Origin: Lachnospiraceae bacterium
GTDB taxonomy: Bacteria; Bacillota; Clostridia; Lachnospirales; Lachnospiraceae
Assembly (NCBI GenBank): GCA_015057455.1
Contig: SVEH01000014.1
Span: 1 to 64,000 of the forward strand
Length of the DNA: 64,000 nucleotides
Direction of reading: 5' to 3'
The notes below the pieces were generated by a model. It ran no database searches and was not told the DNA's origin. It was given only the letters and a program-made list of their open reading frames with translations. The translations under genes and the position numbers were made by a program. Below are positions 16,419 to 25,007 of the stretch, one piece after another (the stretch's first letter is position 1; each line of letters opens with the position of its first letter).

Positions 16419-18230
16419 TTATAATTTAAATATATTTACATCCTCATATAACGTTTTTCCAGCTTCTTTAGTATGTTCCATATTAGTATTAATACTTTGT
16501 ATCTCGTTAGACAACTCACTAGACATTTTAGATACATCACCTATAACGTGCTTACTATCACTAATCATACTATCAACGTTTCCTATAGAATCTGTTATAT
16601 TATTTAATCTTGTTAAAAATGTATCTGTAGCAGACGAAAATGCTTCTAACACACTAGAAACTTTATTAGAACTTGATAAAAATACATCACTTTTATCAAC
16701 TAAATCCTCAAATACTACTCCAGTTGTCGTATTCACATACTCTAGCATTTCTACTATTGATTCTGATAAGTCATTAACTGTTTCAATAATACTAGCACTT
16801 GATTTTTGAATTTGTACCGCAGCTTCCTCAGTTGTAACAGCCAAATTTCCTATTTCATTTGCTACTACTACAAATCCCTTTCCTTGCTCTCCTGCTCGAA
16901 CCGCTTTAACATTAGCATTCATAGCCAATAAATGTGTCTCTTCTGTTATTTCTATTATTTGCTTAGCCAAATCCTCTATCAATGAAACATTCTTTGACAT
17001 CTCTAACTTTTCTATTATTTTTTTCTGTATAGAACTAATTTTTTCATTTGCTTCCTCACGTGTAATTTTAGCATTATCACTAGAATTTGCCGATTGTTCT
17101 TTAATAGAATCCACATGTTTCGTCGCTGTTTTTAGCAATTCGATAATCTCGTATACTCTATCTTTTACTTCTTCTGATACACCATTTACATTATTTATCA
17201 ATTCTGACATATTGGAAACAGATTTATCAATATTCTCTATTTTATTATCTGTATCACTCATATTTTTTTGAACTATCTCCAAGTTATTGGATACATTATC
17301 TACTGCGCAACTTATCCTGTTAGAATTATCTTTTATTGTAATCATTATGTTTTTAATGTACAATATCAACTTATTCAATAATTCAGCAAAATATGATATC
17401 TCATCCTTTGAATTAATAACTAATGTTTGTGATAAATCTCCGTCACTACTAGCCAAGTTATAAATTTTATTATTTATATGATTTATATTCCTTACAACAC
17501 TTAGAACAACAACTGTAAGTATTATACTTACTACTATCAAACATATTATAATAACACTATTAAATGTTTTTGATAACTCCTCGAGACTTTTAATCATAGA
17601 TTCAGCAGAATACTCACATATAAGTATAGCAACTATTTCCTTATTTTCATTAAAAATCCCGCCATATGTATACATTACTAACTGTTTATCCTTATTATAT
17701 TTTTCTTTATTTTCTGAATAAACTTTTTCTTTTTTCAATCTTTCCATATCAATATCTTCTGTTGTAAGTCCAGTAACTTCTACACCTGGGAATTCTCTCG
17801 TTCCCTGTTCATTCTCACTATCAACACCATATCTCAATATATCGCCATCTTGATAAACTGTATATATATGTTTTAGACCATTACTTTGTTTAACGTGTTT
17901 AAACAAATCCGAAATGTTTATATACGAACTTTTTATTACATCCATTTCATCACGTATTTCTATTATTTCATCTGCTTTTATTGACATTAATGACAGCTTT
18001 GCCAATGATGACGTTGTTTGTGAAATATCATTTACTATATTTTTCTTTTGTTCATTATAAGAAACTGTTTTTAACGTATAGGCTAATACACTAACCAGTA
18101 ATAACGCTGGAATAATCAATTTCCAATATATACCTAGCCTTCTATTTTTTTCTCTTTTTATACTTTCTTTTCTTGAATACTTATTTATCCTCTTTTCTTC
18201 TCCTTTTTTTACAATATTCTTTTTTACCAT
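16419..18230 (-). CDS. Methyl-accepting chemotaxis protein 2
   Basis: A 603-residue chemoreceptor. After a very basic N-terminus comes TM1 (about 35-56), an external sensor of roughly 165 residues of Cache-like size, TM2 (about 225-247), a HAMP-like linker and a long cytoplasmic coiled coil. The hairpin tip reads [20 protein letters not shown], a divergent form of the usual LLALNAAIEAARAGE; a Lys replaces the conserved Glu. The start at 18230 was chosen because GGAGGG lies 5 bases upstream. It follows the other receptor gene by 63 bases and is likely co-transcribed with it. The ligand is unknown; its location between two BMP lipoproteins suggests they may feed it ligand. Confidence 0.85.
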   Translation of the reverse strand: MVKKNIVKKGEEKRINKYSRKESIKREKNRRLGIYWKLIIPALLLVSVLAYTLKTVSYNEQKKNIVNDISQTTSSLAKLSLMSIKADEIIEIRDEMDVIKSSYINISDLFKHVKQSNGLKHIYTVYQDGDILRYGVDSENEQGTREFPGVEVTGLTTEDIDMERLKKEKVYSENKEKYNKDKQLVMYTYGGIFNENKEIVAILICEYSAESMIKSLEELSKTFNSVIIICLIVVSIILTVVVLSVVRNINHINNKIYNLASSDGDLSQTLVINSKDEISYFAELLNKLILYIKNIMITIKDNSNRISCAVDNVSNNLEIVQKNMSDTDNKIENIDKSVSNMSELINNVNGVSEEVKDRVYEIIELLKTATKHVDSIKEQSANSSDNAKITREEANEKISSIQKKIIEKLEMSKNVSLIEDLAKQIIEITEETHLLAMNANVKAVRAGEQGKGFVVVANEIGNLAVTTEEAAVQIQKSSASIIETVNDLSESIVEMLEYVNTTTGVVFEDLVDKSDVFLSSSNKVSSVLEAFSSATDTFLTRLNNITDSIGNVDSMISDSKHVIGDVSKMSSELSNEIQSINTNMEHTKEAGKTLYEDVNIFKL

Positions 18231-18293
18231 AGTTCCCTCCAATAAGAAGTAATCTTCCACTTCTTTATATATATTCTGTAAGAATTTAAGTAA

Positions 18294-20054
18294 CTAAACT
18301 TTAAACTTATCCGCTTCATTACTTAATCTTTTTGATGCTTGAGTTATCTCATTTACTTCTCCATGTAATTGCATTATCTTAGTATTTAATTCTTCTGATA
18401 TATGGGATATATCTTCTATACTTTTTGCATTTATCCCAACATCATCTGTTACCTCTAATATAGTCTGTTGCATACTTTCAACACTTCGTGTTAAAGCCTT
18501 GGTAAAATCAGAAAATTCTAAAAATATCTCCTTTAACTGAACCGAGTTTTTTTGATACATATTACTGTTATCTACTAACTCATTAAAACCACCTAATAAT
18601 GTCTCATCTAAATATCCCAATAAATTTTGTGCTCCTATTGTTAAATCTTCTACAGATGTAATAATAGAATCTGACACTTGCTGAATATGATTTGCCACAT
18701 CACCTGTTAAAGTTGCAAGCTTGTTTATTTGCTCTGCTACCACTATAAAACCTTTACCCACATCCCCTGCTCGTACAGATTCTATACTTGCATTTAATGC
18801 AAGTAAATTTGTCTGATCTGTAATATCTAATATATTTTTAGCAAGACTTGCTATCATATAAATCTCTTTTGCATGTTCTAGTTTCTCATTAAGCTTTAAT
18901 GCTAATTCTTCTGCTTTACCTTTCGTATAATTATAACTGTTACTATTTTGTTCACTTATATCTTTAGCATAATTATTCATTCTAACTGTAGTTTCTACAC
19001 CATTTTTTATATATGTATTCATATCCTCAACAGAATACTTTACACTATCTGATGCTTCTGTAATGGTTGAACACTTATCTATAACATTAGTCATAGAACC
19101 ATTCATATCTTTTAATTTTTCATTTATACCCTCTATACCATTATGAGCCTTTTTCATCATATCTGATGACTTATCCGATAAATCATCAATATTTCCAATA
19201 CTCTTTCTTATACCAACTATTACCTTTCTTATTGATGATATAAAATTATTTGTATTATTAGATACTCTTTCTATTTCATCACCTGATTTAATATTCAATT
19301 TCTGCGTCAAATCACCATTATTATCTATTAATGTAATCATTTTATTATTGATTACTGTTATATTTTTTACTATTACTCTTGTAATAAGAATAATTACAAC
19401 AGAACTAATCACTACAAACATTATTGCTATTAAAATCAACAGTTTTAATGTTTCATTTAATTTTTTTGTAATTAATGTAGCATTATAATCGCATCCAATA
19501 CCACCAACTACATCGCCTGCCTCACTTTTAACAGGTATAATAGCTGTTAAATATGGTACCCCTTGATAATAATGAATATATGTATCTACATATACTTCAT
19601 TTTTAATCAATGTCTTATATTCAATATTTGTTACTTTATCCACTTCATATTCTTTCCCTGGTAAACACCTAGTTTCTGGATTATCATCTGCATCTATTCC
19701 ATAATATATATTTTCATCTTCAAAATATACTGTATACAAATAATCCACATTACTATTACTCACTATCTTTCTCAACACTTCAAAGGTATCGAAGAACCTA
19801 ACCGTATTCATATCTTTCTCATGTTTTATAGACATATAATCATAATCATCTAACATTACCTTTGCACTTTTTGCAATTACTTTTGCTGATTCACATGCAT
19901 TATTAATCAAATTTTCTTTTTGTATGTTATAAGAAACCATAGTTAAAACCACACTAAGCACTATAACTGTAATCAAAATAGGTGCTAGTATTTTTACAAA
20001 TATACTCATTTTTATATGTTTTTGTTTTTTGTCCAAATTATCTTTTTTCTTCAT
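18294..20054 (-). CDS. Methyl-accepting chemotaxis protein 1
   Basis: A 586-residue chemoreceptor, first of a two-gene operon. TM1 is at about residues 16-38, the external region (about 39-197) is Cache-like and contains YLYTVYF and GGIGCDYNA, and TM2 is at about 203-226. HAMP and signalling helices follow. The tip is NLLALNASIESVRAGDVGKG, closer to consensus than its neighbour. It would transmit ligand binding to CheA/CheW, none of which is in the window. The start ATG follows AAGGAGGATGTT. The two receptors share arrangement and many segments, consistent with duplication. Confidence 0.87.
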   Translation of the reverse strand: MKKKDNLDKKQKHIKMSIFVKILAPILITVIVLSVVLTMVSYNIQKENLINNACESAKVIAKSAKVMLDDYDYMSIKHEKDMNTVRFFDTFEVLRKIVSNSNVDYLYTVYFEDENIYYGIDADDNPETRCLPGKEYEVDKVTNIEYKTLIKNEVYVDTYIHYYQGVPYLTAIIPVKSEAGDVVGGIGCDYNATLITKKLNETLKLLILIAIMFVVISSVVIILITRVIVKNITVINNKMITLIDNNGDLTQKLNIKSGDEIERVSNNTNNFISSIRKVIVGIRKSIGNIDDLSDKSSDMMKKAHNGIEGINEKLKDMNGSMTNVIDKCSTITEASDSVKYSVEDMNTYIKNGVETTVRMNNYAKDISEQNSNSYNYTKGKAEELALKLNEKLEHAKEIYMIASLAKNILDITDQTNLLALNASIESVRAGDVGKGFIVVAEQINKLATLTGDVANHIQQVSDSIITSVEDLTIGAQNLLGYLDETLLGGFNELVDNSNMYQKNSVQLKEIFLEFSDFTKALTRSVESMQQTILEVTDDVGINAKSIEDISHISEELNTKIMQLHGEVNEITQASKRLSNEADKFKV

Positions 20055-20240
20055 AACATCCTCCCTAAGGAACTAATTAATTACATAATTCCAACATAGT
20101 ATTTCGTCTCCCCTATTTTCAAACTTAAGTCTTTAACTTAAACTATTTTTTTTTAAACCTTTTTACTCTAAATATTTTTATAGAAAATGTAGATATATAT
20201 TCTGAGATATACAATACAATTTAGAATAGGAGAATAAAAC

Positions 20241-21374
20241 ATGAAAACTTTTTTCAAACTAATGGGTATCAGTCTACTAGCCCTTTCTTTAGTTGGATGT
20301 TCTAACGCAAAAACTGATACTGGTAAAACATCACCAAAAGATACTGATAAACAAGAAGCAACTGCAAGCGATACTGGATATGTAGCCTTAGTAACTGACT
20401 TTGGTAACATTGATGACAAATCTTTTAACCAAGCAAGTTGGGAAGGTATTACCGCTTTTACTAAAAAAAGTAATTATAAAAAAGACTTCTATCGTGCTGA
20501 GCTTCAAGAAAATGTTGATGCAAGAAATGACGCTCTTGAAAAAGCAATTACTGCTGGTGCAGATGTACTTGTTTGTCCAGGTTACTTGTTTGAAACAAAT
20601 ATCTATGATATTCAAACAAAACATAAGGATAAATCAATCATCCTTATAGATGCTGAACCAAAGGATCCTTCTGGTAATGTTAAAGCAGAATCAAATGTAT
20701 ATTCTGTACTATATAAAGAAGAAGAAGCTGGTTACCTAGCTGGCTACTCTGCTGTAATGGAAGGATACACAAAATTAGGATTCCTTGGTGGACTTGATAT
20801 CCCTCCAATTAAAGCATTTGGATATGGTTTTGTACAAGGTGCTGAAGCTGCAGCAAAAAAACTTGCACTTCCTGCTGGAGCTCTTCAAATCAACTATAAA
20901 TATGCTGGTGGATTTGCACCTACAACACAACTTACTACTGATATGAATGTTTGGTATGCTACTGGAACACAAGTAATATTTAGTTGTGGCGGTGGAATCG
21001 TTTCTTCTGTTATTGAAGCTGCTGGAACAGATCCTAACAGAAAAATCATCGGTGTTGATGTTGATCAATCAAACTTATCAGAAAATATCATTTTCTCAGC
21101 TTTAAAAGGAATTGCCAATTCAGTTCAATTAGCACTTGATGCTTTTGATGCAAATGGCAAAAAGTTCCCTGCAGATATGGGTGGAAAAACAGCATATCTA
21201 GGTCTTGCTGAAGATTGTGTTGGCCTATCTGCAACTGAAGGTTCATGGAGAATGACTAAATTCACAATTGACCAATACAATGCTCTTATTACAGAGTTAA
21301 AAACTACAAAACCTGTTATTAGTCGTGATACATTACCAGCACTTGTTCACACTAAAGTTATTGAACAAAAATAG
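20241..21374 (+). CDS. BMP family lipoprotein (substrate-binding), paralog 2
   Basis: A 377-residue lipoprotein, lipobox SLVGC, with the same family motifs as paralog 1 (DDKSFNQASWEG, FSCGGGIVSSVIEA, KIIGVDVDQS). The mature halves are highly similar while the linker after the lipid Cys differs. Its start is preceded by AGAATAGGAGAATA, as for paralog 1. It is transcribed divergently from the chemoreceptor operon across a 186-base gap. Binding of nucleosides or another small ligand is inferred from the family; no transporter partners are adjacent. Confidence 0.9.
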   Translation: MKTFFKLMGISLLALSLVGCSNAKTDTGKTSPKDTDKQEATASDTGYVALVTDFGNIDDKSFNQASWEGITAFTKKSNYKKDFYRAELQENVDARNDALEKAITAGADVLVCPGYLFETNIYDIQTKHKDKSIILIDAEPKDPSGNVKAESNVYSVLYKEEEAGYLAGYSAVMEGYTKLGFLGGLDIPPIKAFGYGFVQGAEAAAKKLALPAGALQINYKYAGGFAPTTQLTTDMNVWYATGTQVIFSCGGGIVSSVIEAAGTDPNRKIIGVDVDQSNLSENIIFSALKGIANSVQLALDAFDANGKKFPADMGGKTAYLGLAEDCVGLSATEGSWRMTKFTIDQYNALITELKTTKPVISRDTLPALVHTKVIEQK

Positions 21375-21414
21375 TTTCTTATTAGGCTCCGCGCGAGTGG
21401 AGTTTAATATACTA

Positions 21415-21573
21415 GTGACGCAATAATACGGGCTAGAATATATATATTTAATGGACGTTCTCACTTGACTTCGCGCCTAGTGGCACTAAGTTCTTTCAGC
21501 GCTAGCGCTTGAAATCACTAAGTGCCAAGGAGCTCAGACACCATTAAACATATACATTCTAGCCCTTTATTAT
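21415..21573. repeat. Dispersed palindromic repeat, copy D (complete)
   Basis: Outer arms 21423-21454 (ATAATACGGGCTAGAATATA onward) and 21541-21573 are imperfect reverse complements. The centre contains the shared core, with GCGCTAGCGC as a perfect 10-bp palindrome inside TTTCA...TTGAAA (21496-21516). The left half (21415-21468) is the reverse complement of the modules at 122-177 and 7186-7239. A weak GGCTCC-type hairpin at 21384-21400 precedes it and may terminate the BMP 2 transcript. The rest of 21375-21762 is AT-rich with nothing else recognisable. Confidence 0.7.
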
Positions 21574-21762
21574 ATGCTGTGTACTGAGAGATATAGATAT
21601 AATTATTCTGCAGTTGCAAGATTTACTATTAACACTATTTTTTCTTATTATATATAAAATATATTTATATATTTTTTTCTCTTTCATACATAGTCACTTA
21701 AATTGCTACTTATTTTTTAGCCTTCACAGCCATACTTTTTATAATAATATAAACCAATAATT

Positions 21763-22797
21763 TTATGAATCTGACAATAACTTCTTTAAGGAATTATTAG
21801 ATATTCCATCTAACCCTTCTCCTATTAATTCTGCGTCTTTGTCCTTACACTTATATGTGCTTAAAACAACTCTATTATCATCCTTATATTTATATGGAGT
21901 AAACATTTCTATATCTTGAATTAGTGTTACTTTATCATCATTTTTATCAGATAGTATTAATACTAATTTAGCTTCTAACACCTTTTTTTCTACATTATAT
22001 GTTACATTTGTTGTTAAACAGCTATCTATCTTGATTTTTTTCTTAAACATCTTATTTAATCTATTACATATCTCTTTAGTATCACCATCTTCCCCAACTA
22101 AAACAGACTCTATTACATGTTTTCTAGTTTCAAAATCCTCATCTAAATTAGCTACATATCTTTCTGCAATATTCTTCATAAGGGTATGTTGGCTGTATGA
22201 TGAATTATATAATAAACAAAATAATTCTTCTAACTTCTGATAATTCTTTGGTTTATTTACAACATCTACAACTCTGCCCAATTCATCTTCATAGCATAAA
22301 TCAATAACCTTACAAGTAGTAAAGTTTTGATACTGATATGCTATTTTAAAAGTATTTTTTTCATCTATTACTACTTTCACACAAACATCTGTATACTTTT
22401 GAAAATTACCTGTATCTTCTGCAGTGATACATTCTATAAAATCCACACTTACTTCTCTATCCTTACCCTTTAACTCTTTTGTATATAGTTGTTCTAACTC
22501 CTTTTGTAAATCTAAAACATACTCTTTATAATTTTTAATATGTTTATCATAAGTTAAACTTTCATTACATATATCATTAACAAAGCTATCTATATCTCCA
22601 TCTAAAAACTTATTTACACGCTCTTTAGCATCTAAACCAATCATATATGTTGAAAAATCTTGCCACTCTAGTGTCTTACTTGTTCTTACAACTATATGAT
22701 ATATAAACACTAAGCAAATACAGCAAATACAGCATATAAGTGCTACTATTATGGCCACTTTAGCAACCTTTATTTTTTGCTTTCTCGATTTCTTCAT
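21763..22797 (-). CDS. Membrane-anchored protein of unknown function
   Basis: A 344-residue protein with one N-terminal membrane segment (about residues 15-39, with clustered Cys ICCICCICL) preceded by many Lys/Arg; the rest should be external. The external part looks alpha/beta with many charged residues and no motif I recognise. The start at 22797 follows AAGGAG with a 9-base spacer; the frame extends seven codons upstream across that ribosome binding site, so the longer form is unlikely. It lies 95 bases downstream of the GntR-ABC operon and could be its last gene or stand alone. Confidence 0.6.
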   Translation of the reverse strand: MKKSRKQKIKVAKVAIIVALICCICCICLVFIYHIVVRTSKTLEWQDFSTYMIGLDAKERVNKFLDGDIDSFVNDICNESLTYDKHIKNYKEYVLDLQKELEQLYTKELKGKDREVSVDFIECITAEDTGNFQKYTDVCVKVVIDEKNTFKIAYQYQNFTTCKVIDLCYEDELGRVVDVVNKPKNYQKLEELFCLLYNSSYSQHTLMKNIAERYVANLDEDFETRKHVIESVLVGEDGDTKEICNRLNKMFKKKIKIDSCLTTNVTYNVEKKVLEAKLVLILSDKNDDKVTLIQDIEMFTPYKYKDDNRVVLSTYKCKDKDAELIGEGLDGISNNSLKKLLSDS

Positions 22798-22892
22798 ATA
22801 TATATAATCTCCTTCCACTACTCTATATACGCTATATATATTTCTTCTAACGTTCTCCCTTTATGTTATATGTATTTTTCATATGCTATCAT

Positions 22893-23522
22893 CTAACATT
22901 CTTCTTTTATATTACATGTTATCCATCCAATTACACCATATATAAGCATACTTACAATTAGCACAAGCCACCTATTATTATACATTACACTTTCAAATCT
23001 ATATACAGAATCCATCACGCCTGAAATTATTGCCAAAACAGGATCTATAATTACTACAATACACATATCAATTATTATAGCTCCATTTGCTCCAAGTAGC
23101 TTAGTCATCAAAATCCCAATAGCATTTGTAATTAAACTTATCGGTGCAGCTATATATACTATCCACCATACATTTTCTACACTTTTATCTACTAAAATAG
23201 TAATAATTGTACCGAACAAAGTATGTTCTCCTAATATACATGCACTCATAATAAATTTTTCTAATGCTGCCTTTCTTCTATCTATTGGAAGTATCATCGT
23301 ATACATATCAAACTTACTTCTTTCTTCTTCTGATATAACCCCCATAGCTATCATATTTCCATTTATCATTATTAACCATATGCATACAAGTAACAAAGTT
23401 GTTGCAATTTCTTCTCCACCAGAAAAAGCCTCTAATATCATTACCATAAGCACCATTGCTATATTACTAAAAAGTACGAATTTCCAAGCAGCCATTATAT
23501 CTTTTATAAATAATCCTTTCAT
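22893..23522 (-). CDS. ABC-2 type transporter permease
   Basis: A 209-residue membrane protein with about six helices, of the short ABC-2 permease type found in GntR-linked operons. It starts 4 bases beyond the stop of the ATPase gene and is its membrane partner. Helices are visible at about 12-30, 36-58, 90-110, 115-140, 145-165 and 183-205. Such systems are often induced by wall-active antibiotics in Firmicutes (YtrBC-like), but the substrate here is unknown. Confidence 0.8.
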   Translation of the reverse strand: MKGLFIKDIMAAWKFVLFSNIAMVLMVMILEAFSGGEEIATTLLLVCIWLIMINGNMIAMGVISEEERSKFDMYTMILPIDRRKAALEKFIMSACILGEHTLFGTIITILVDKSVENVWWIVYIAAPISLITNAIGILMTKLLGANGAIIIDMCIVVIIDPVLAIISGVMDSVYRFESVMYNNRWLVLIVSMLIYGVIGWITCNIKEEC

Positions 23523-23526
23523 AGCT

Positions 23527-24429
23527 CTACTCTCCTTCCTCTAATATATCCTGTCCATCTAAATCCTTTTCTCTTAAAACTCGTTGACCTCTAATAGTAT
23601 ATATAAATAAATCTTCTATGGTTATATTCTCTGTATGTACTGTGCTCGGTACACTATCTGTCTCTACCATAGCATATACACCGTATGCATTTTCCTTCTT
23701 TCCTTTTATTGCTGATTTATCTATATGTTCTATCTCTTCTTTAGACCCTTTTGCTATTCTATATTTATCCTTTATTGCATCTTTTTCATCACACATAATT
23801 AGCTCACCATTATGTAAAAATGCTATATAATCACAAGCCTTTTCTAAATCACTAACTATATGAGATGACATAAGTATTGAATGCTCTTCATCCTTTGTAA
23901 AATCCATGCAAATATCAATTATGTCATCACGAACTACTGGATCTAAACCAGCTGTAGCCTCATCAAATATAAGTAGTTTTGCTTTATGAGAAAGTGCAAT
24001 AGCTATTCCTAACTTCATCCTAGTACCTTTAGATAAATCTCTTATCTTTTTCTTCTTAGGGATATTAAATCTCTTAAGATATTCACAAAACACATTACTA
24101 TCCCAGTTTTTATACACATTTTTCATGATTTTATTAATCGCTAGTGGATTTATTGTCTCTGACATATATAATTCATCAAATACTATACCTATATCTTCCA
24201 TCAGTAAATGTGGATTATCACTACAATCCTTACCAAATACCTTTATCTTGCCTTCATCACATTTAACCATATTTAAAATAAGCTTTATAGTAGTACTTTT
24301 ACCCGAACCATTTTCTCCAATAAGCCCCATAATACTTCCTTTAGGAACTTTAATATTTATATTTTTAAGTTGAAAATCATCATATGACTTTGAGACACCT
24401 TCTAATTCTATTGCATATTTATCATTCAT
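23527..24429 (-). CDS. ABC transporter ATP-binding protein (YtrB-like)
   Basis: A 300-residue ATPase. Walker A is GENGSGKSTT near residue 38; the signature is divergent (LSKGTRMKLG near 132), as in the YtrB/EcsA group; Walker B is KLLIFDEATAGLDP near 154. A C-terminal extension of about 90 residues follows the core. It lies between the GntR regulator (19-base gap) and the permease, giving the classic regulator-ATPase-permease order. It would energise the exporter formed with the downstream permease. Confidence 0.9.
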   Translation of the reverse strand: MNDKYAIELEGVSKSYDDFQLKNINIKVPKGSIMGLIGENGSGKSTTIKLILNMVKCDEGKIKVFGKDCSDNPHLLMEDIGIVFDELYMSETINPLAINKIMKNVYKNWDSNVFCEYLKRFNIPKKKKIRDLSKGTRMKLGIAIALSHKAKLLIFDEATAGLDPVVRDDIIDICMDFTKDEEHSILMSSHIVSDLEKACDYIAFLHNGELIMCDEKDAIKDKYRIAKGSKEEIEHIDKSAIKGKKENAYGVYAMVETDSVPSTVHTENITIEDLFIYTIRGQRVLREKDLDGQDILEEGE

Positions 24430-24448
24430 ATATATACCTCCATTTCCT

Positions 24449-24823
24449 CTAAACTTCTTGGCTCATAACTTGTAGCATATGTTCTAGCTCATCTATATCA
24501 ATACCACTTATCTGTGCTAACTTAATAACCTCTGATAAATGTTCTTCAATAGTTCTTAGAGTCTCCTCTCTAAGTAACTCTAAATTCTTCTTAGCCACAT
24601 AGCTTCCTTTACCAGCCACTGTATATATATAATTGTCACGTTCTAATTCTTCATATGCTCTTTTGGTAGTTATAACACTGATGCGCAATTCCTTCGCTAG
24701 ACTTCTAATAGACGGAAGCATATCATCTTCCTTAAGTTCCCCGTTGATAATGTGTGCCTTTATCTGTTTATATATCTGTTCATATATAGGCACTCCACCT
24801 GTATTATCAATTAATATAATCAT
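24449..24823 (-). CDS. GntR family transcriptional regulator, YtrA subfamily
   Basis: A 124-residue repressor with an N-terminal winged helix (GGVPIYEQIYKQIKAHI, then LPSIRSLAKELRISVITTKRAYEEL-like helices, split here as LPSIRSLAKELRIS) and a short C-terminal helix pair, the YtrA architecture without an effector domain. It heads the operon for the ABC pair and probably represses it. A well-formed inverted repeat overlaps the promoter -10 region just upstream (24876-24900) and is the likely operator. Confidence 0.9.
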   Translation of the reverse strand: MIILIDNTGGVPIYEQIYKQIKAHIINGELKEDDMLPSIRSLAKELRISVITTKRAYEELERDNYIYTVAGKGSYVAKKNLELLREETLRTIEEHLSEVIKLAQISGIDIDELEHMLQVMSQEV

Positions 24824-24875
24824 ACCCTCACCTCGTAACCAATAATAACAAACTTAATGTGTTCATACTTGTTAT

Positions 24876-24918
24876 ACTGTATATACTCATTATACACAGT
24901 TATATACACTATGGTCAA
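24876..24918 (-). promoter_or_regulatory. Promoter and likely GntR operator of the ABC operon
   Basis: On the minus strand TTGACC (24913-24918) and TATAAT (24889-24894) are 18 bases apart. Overlapping the -10 is the inverted repeat ACTGTATATA-N5-TATACACAGT (24876-24900), with nine of ten positions matching between half-sites. Its position would block RNA polymerase, as expected for a YtrA-type autorepressor. Confidence 0.7.
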
Positions 24919-24966
24919 TGAGGCTAGTTATTATTAATTCTTATGAAGTTGATAATGATGCCCAGC

Positions 24967-24998
24967 ATAATAGGCTCCACGCAAGTGGAGCCTATTAT
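24967..24998 (-). terminator. Terminator after the ubiquitin-like surface protein gene
   Basis: A perfect 14-bp stem (ATAATAGGCTCCAC / GTGGAGCCTATTAT) with a GCAA loop lies 10 bases beyond the stop. The stem centre GGCTCC...GGAGCC is the same as in the hairpins at 7249 and 21384. It lacks a long T-tract. Confidence 0.6.
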
Positions 24999-25007
24999 GT
25001 AAAACCC

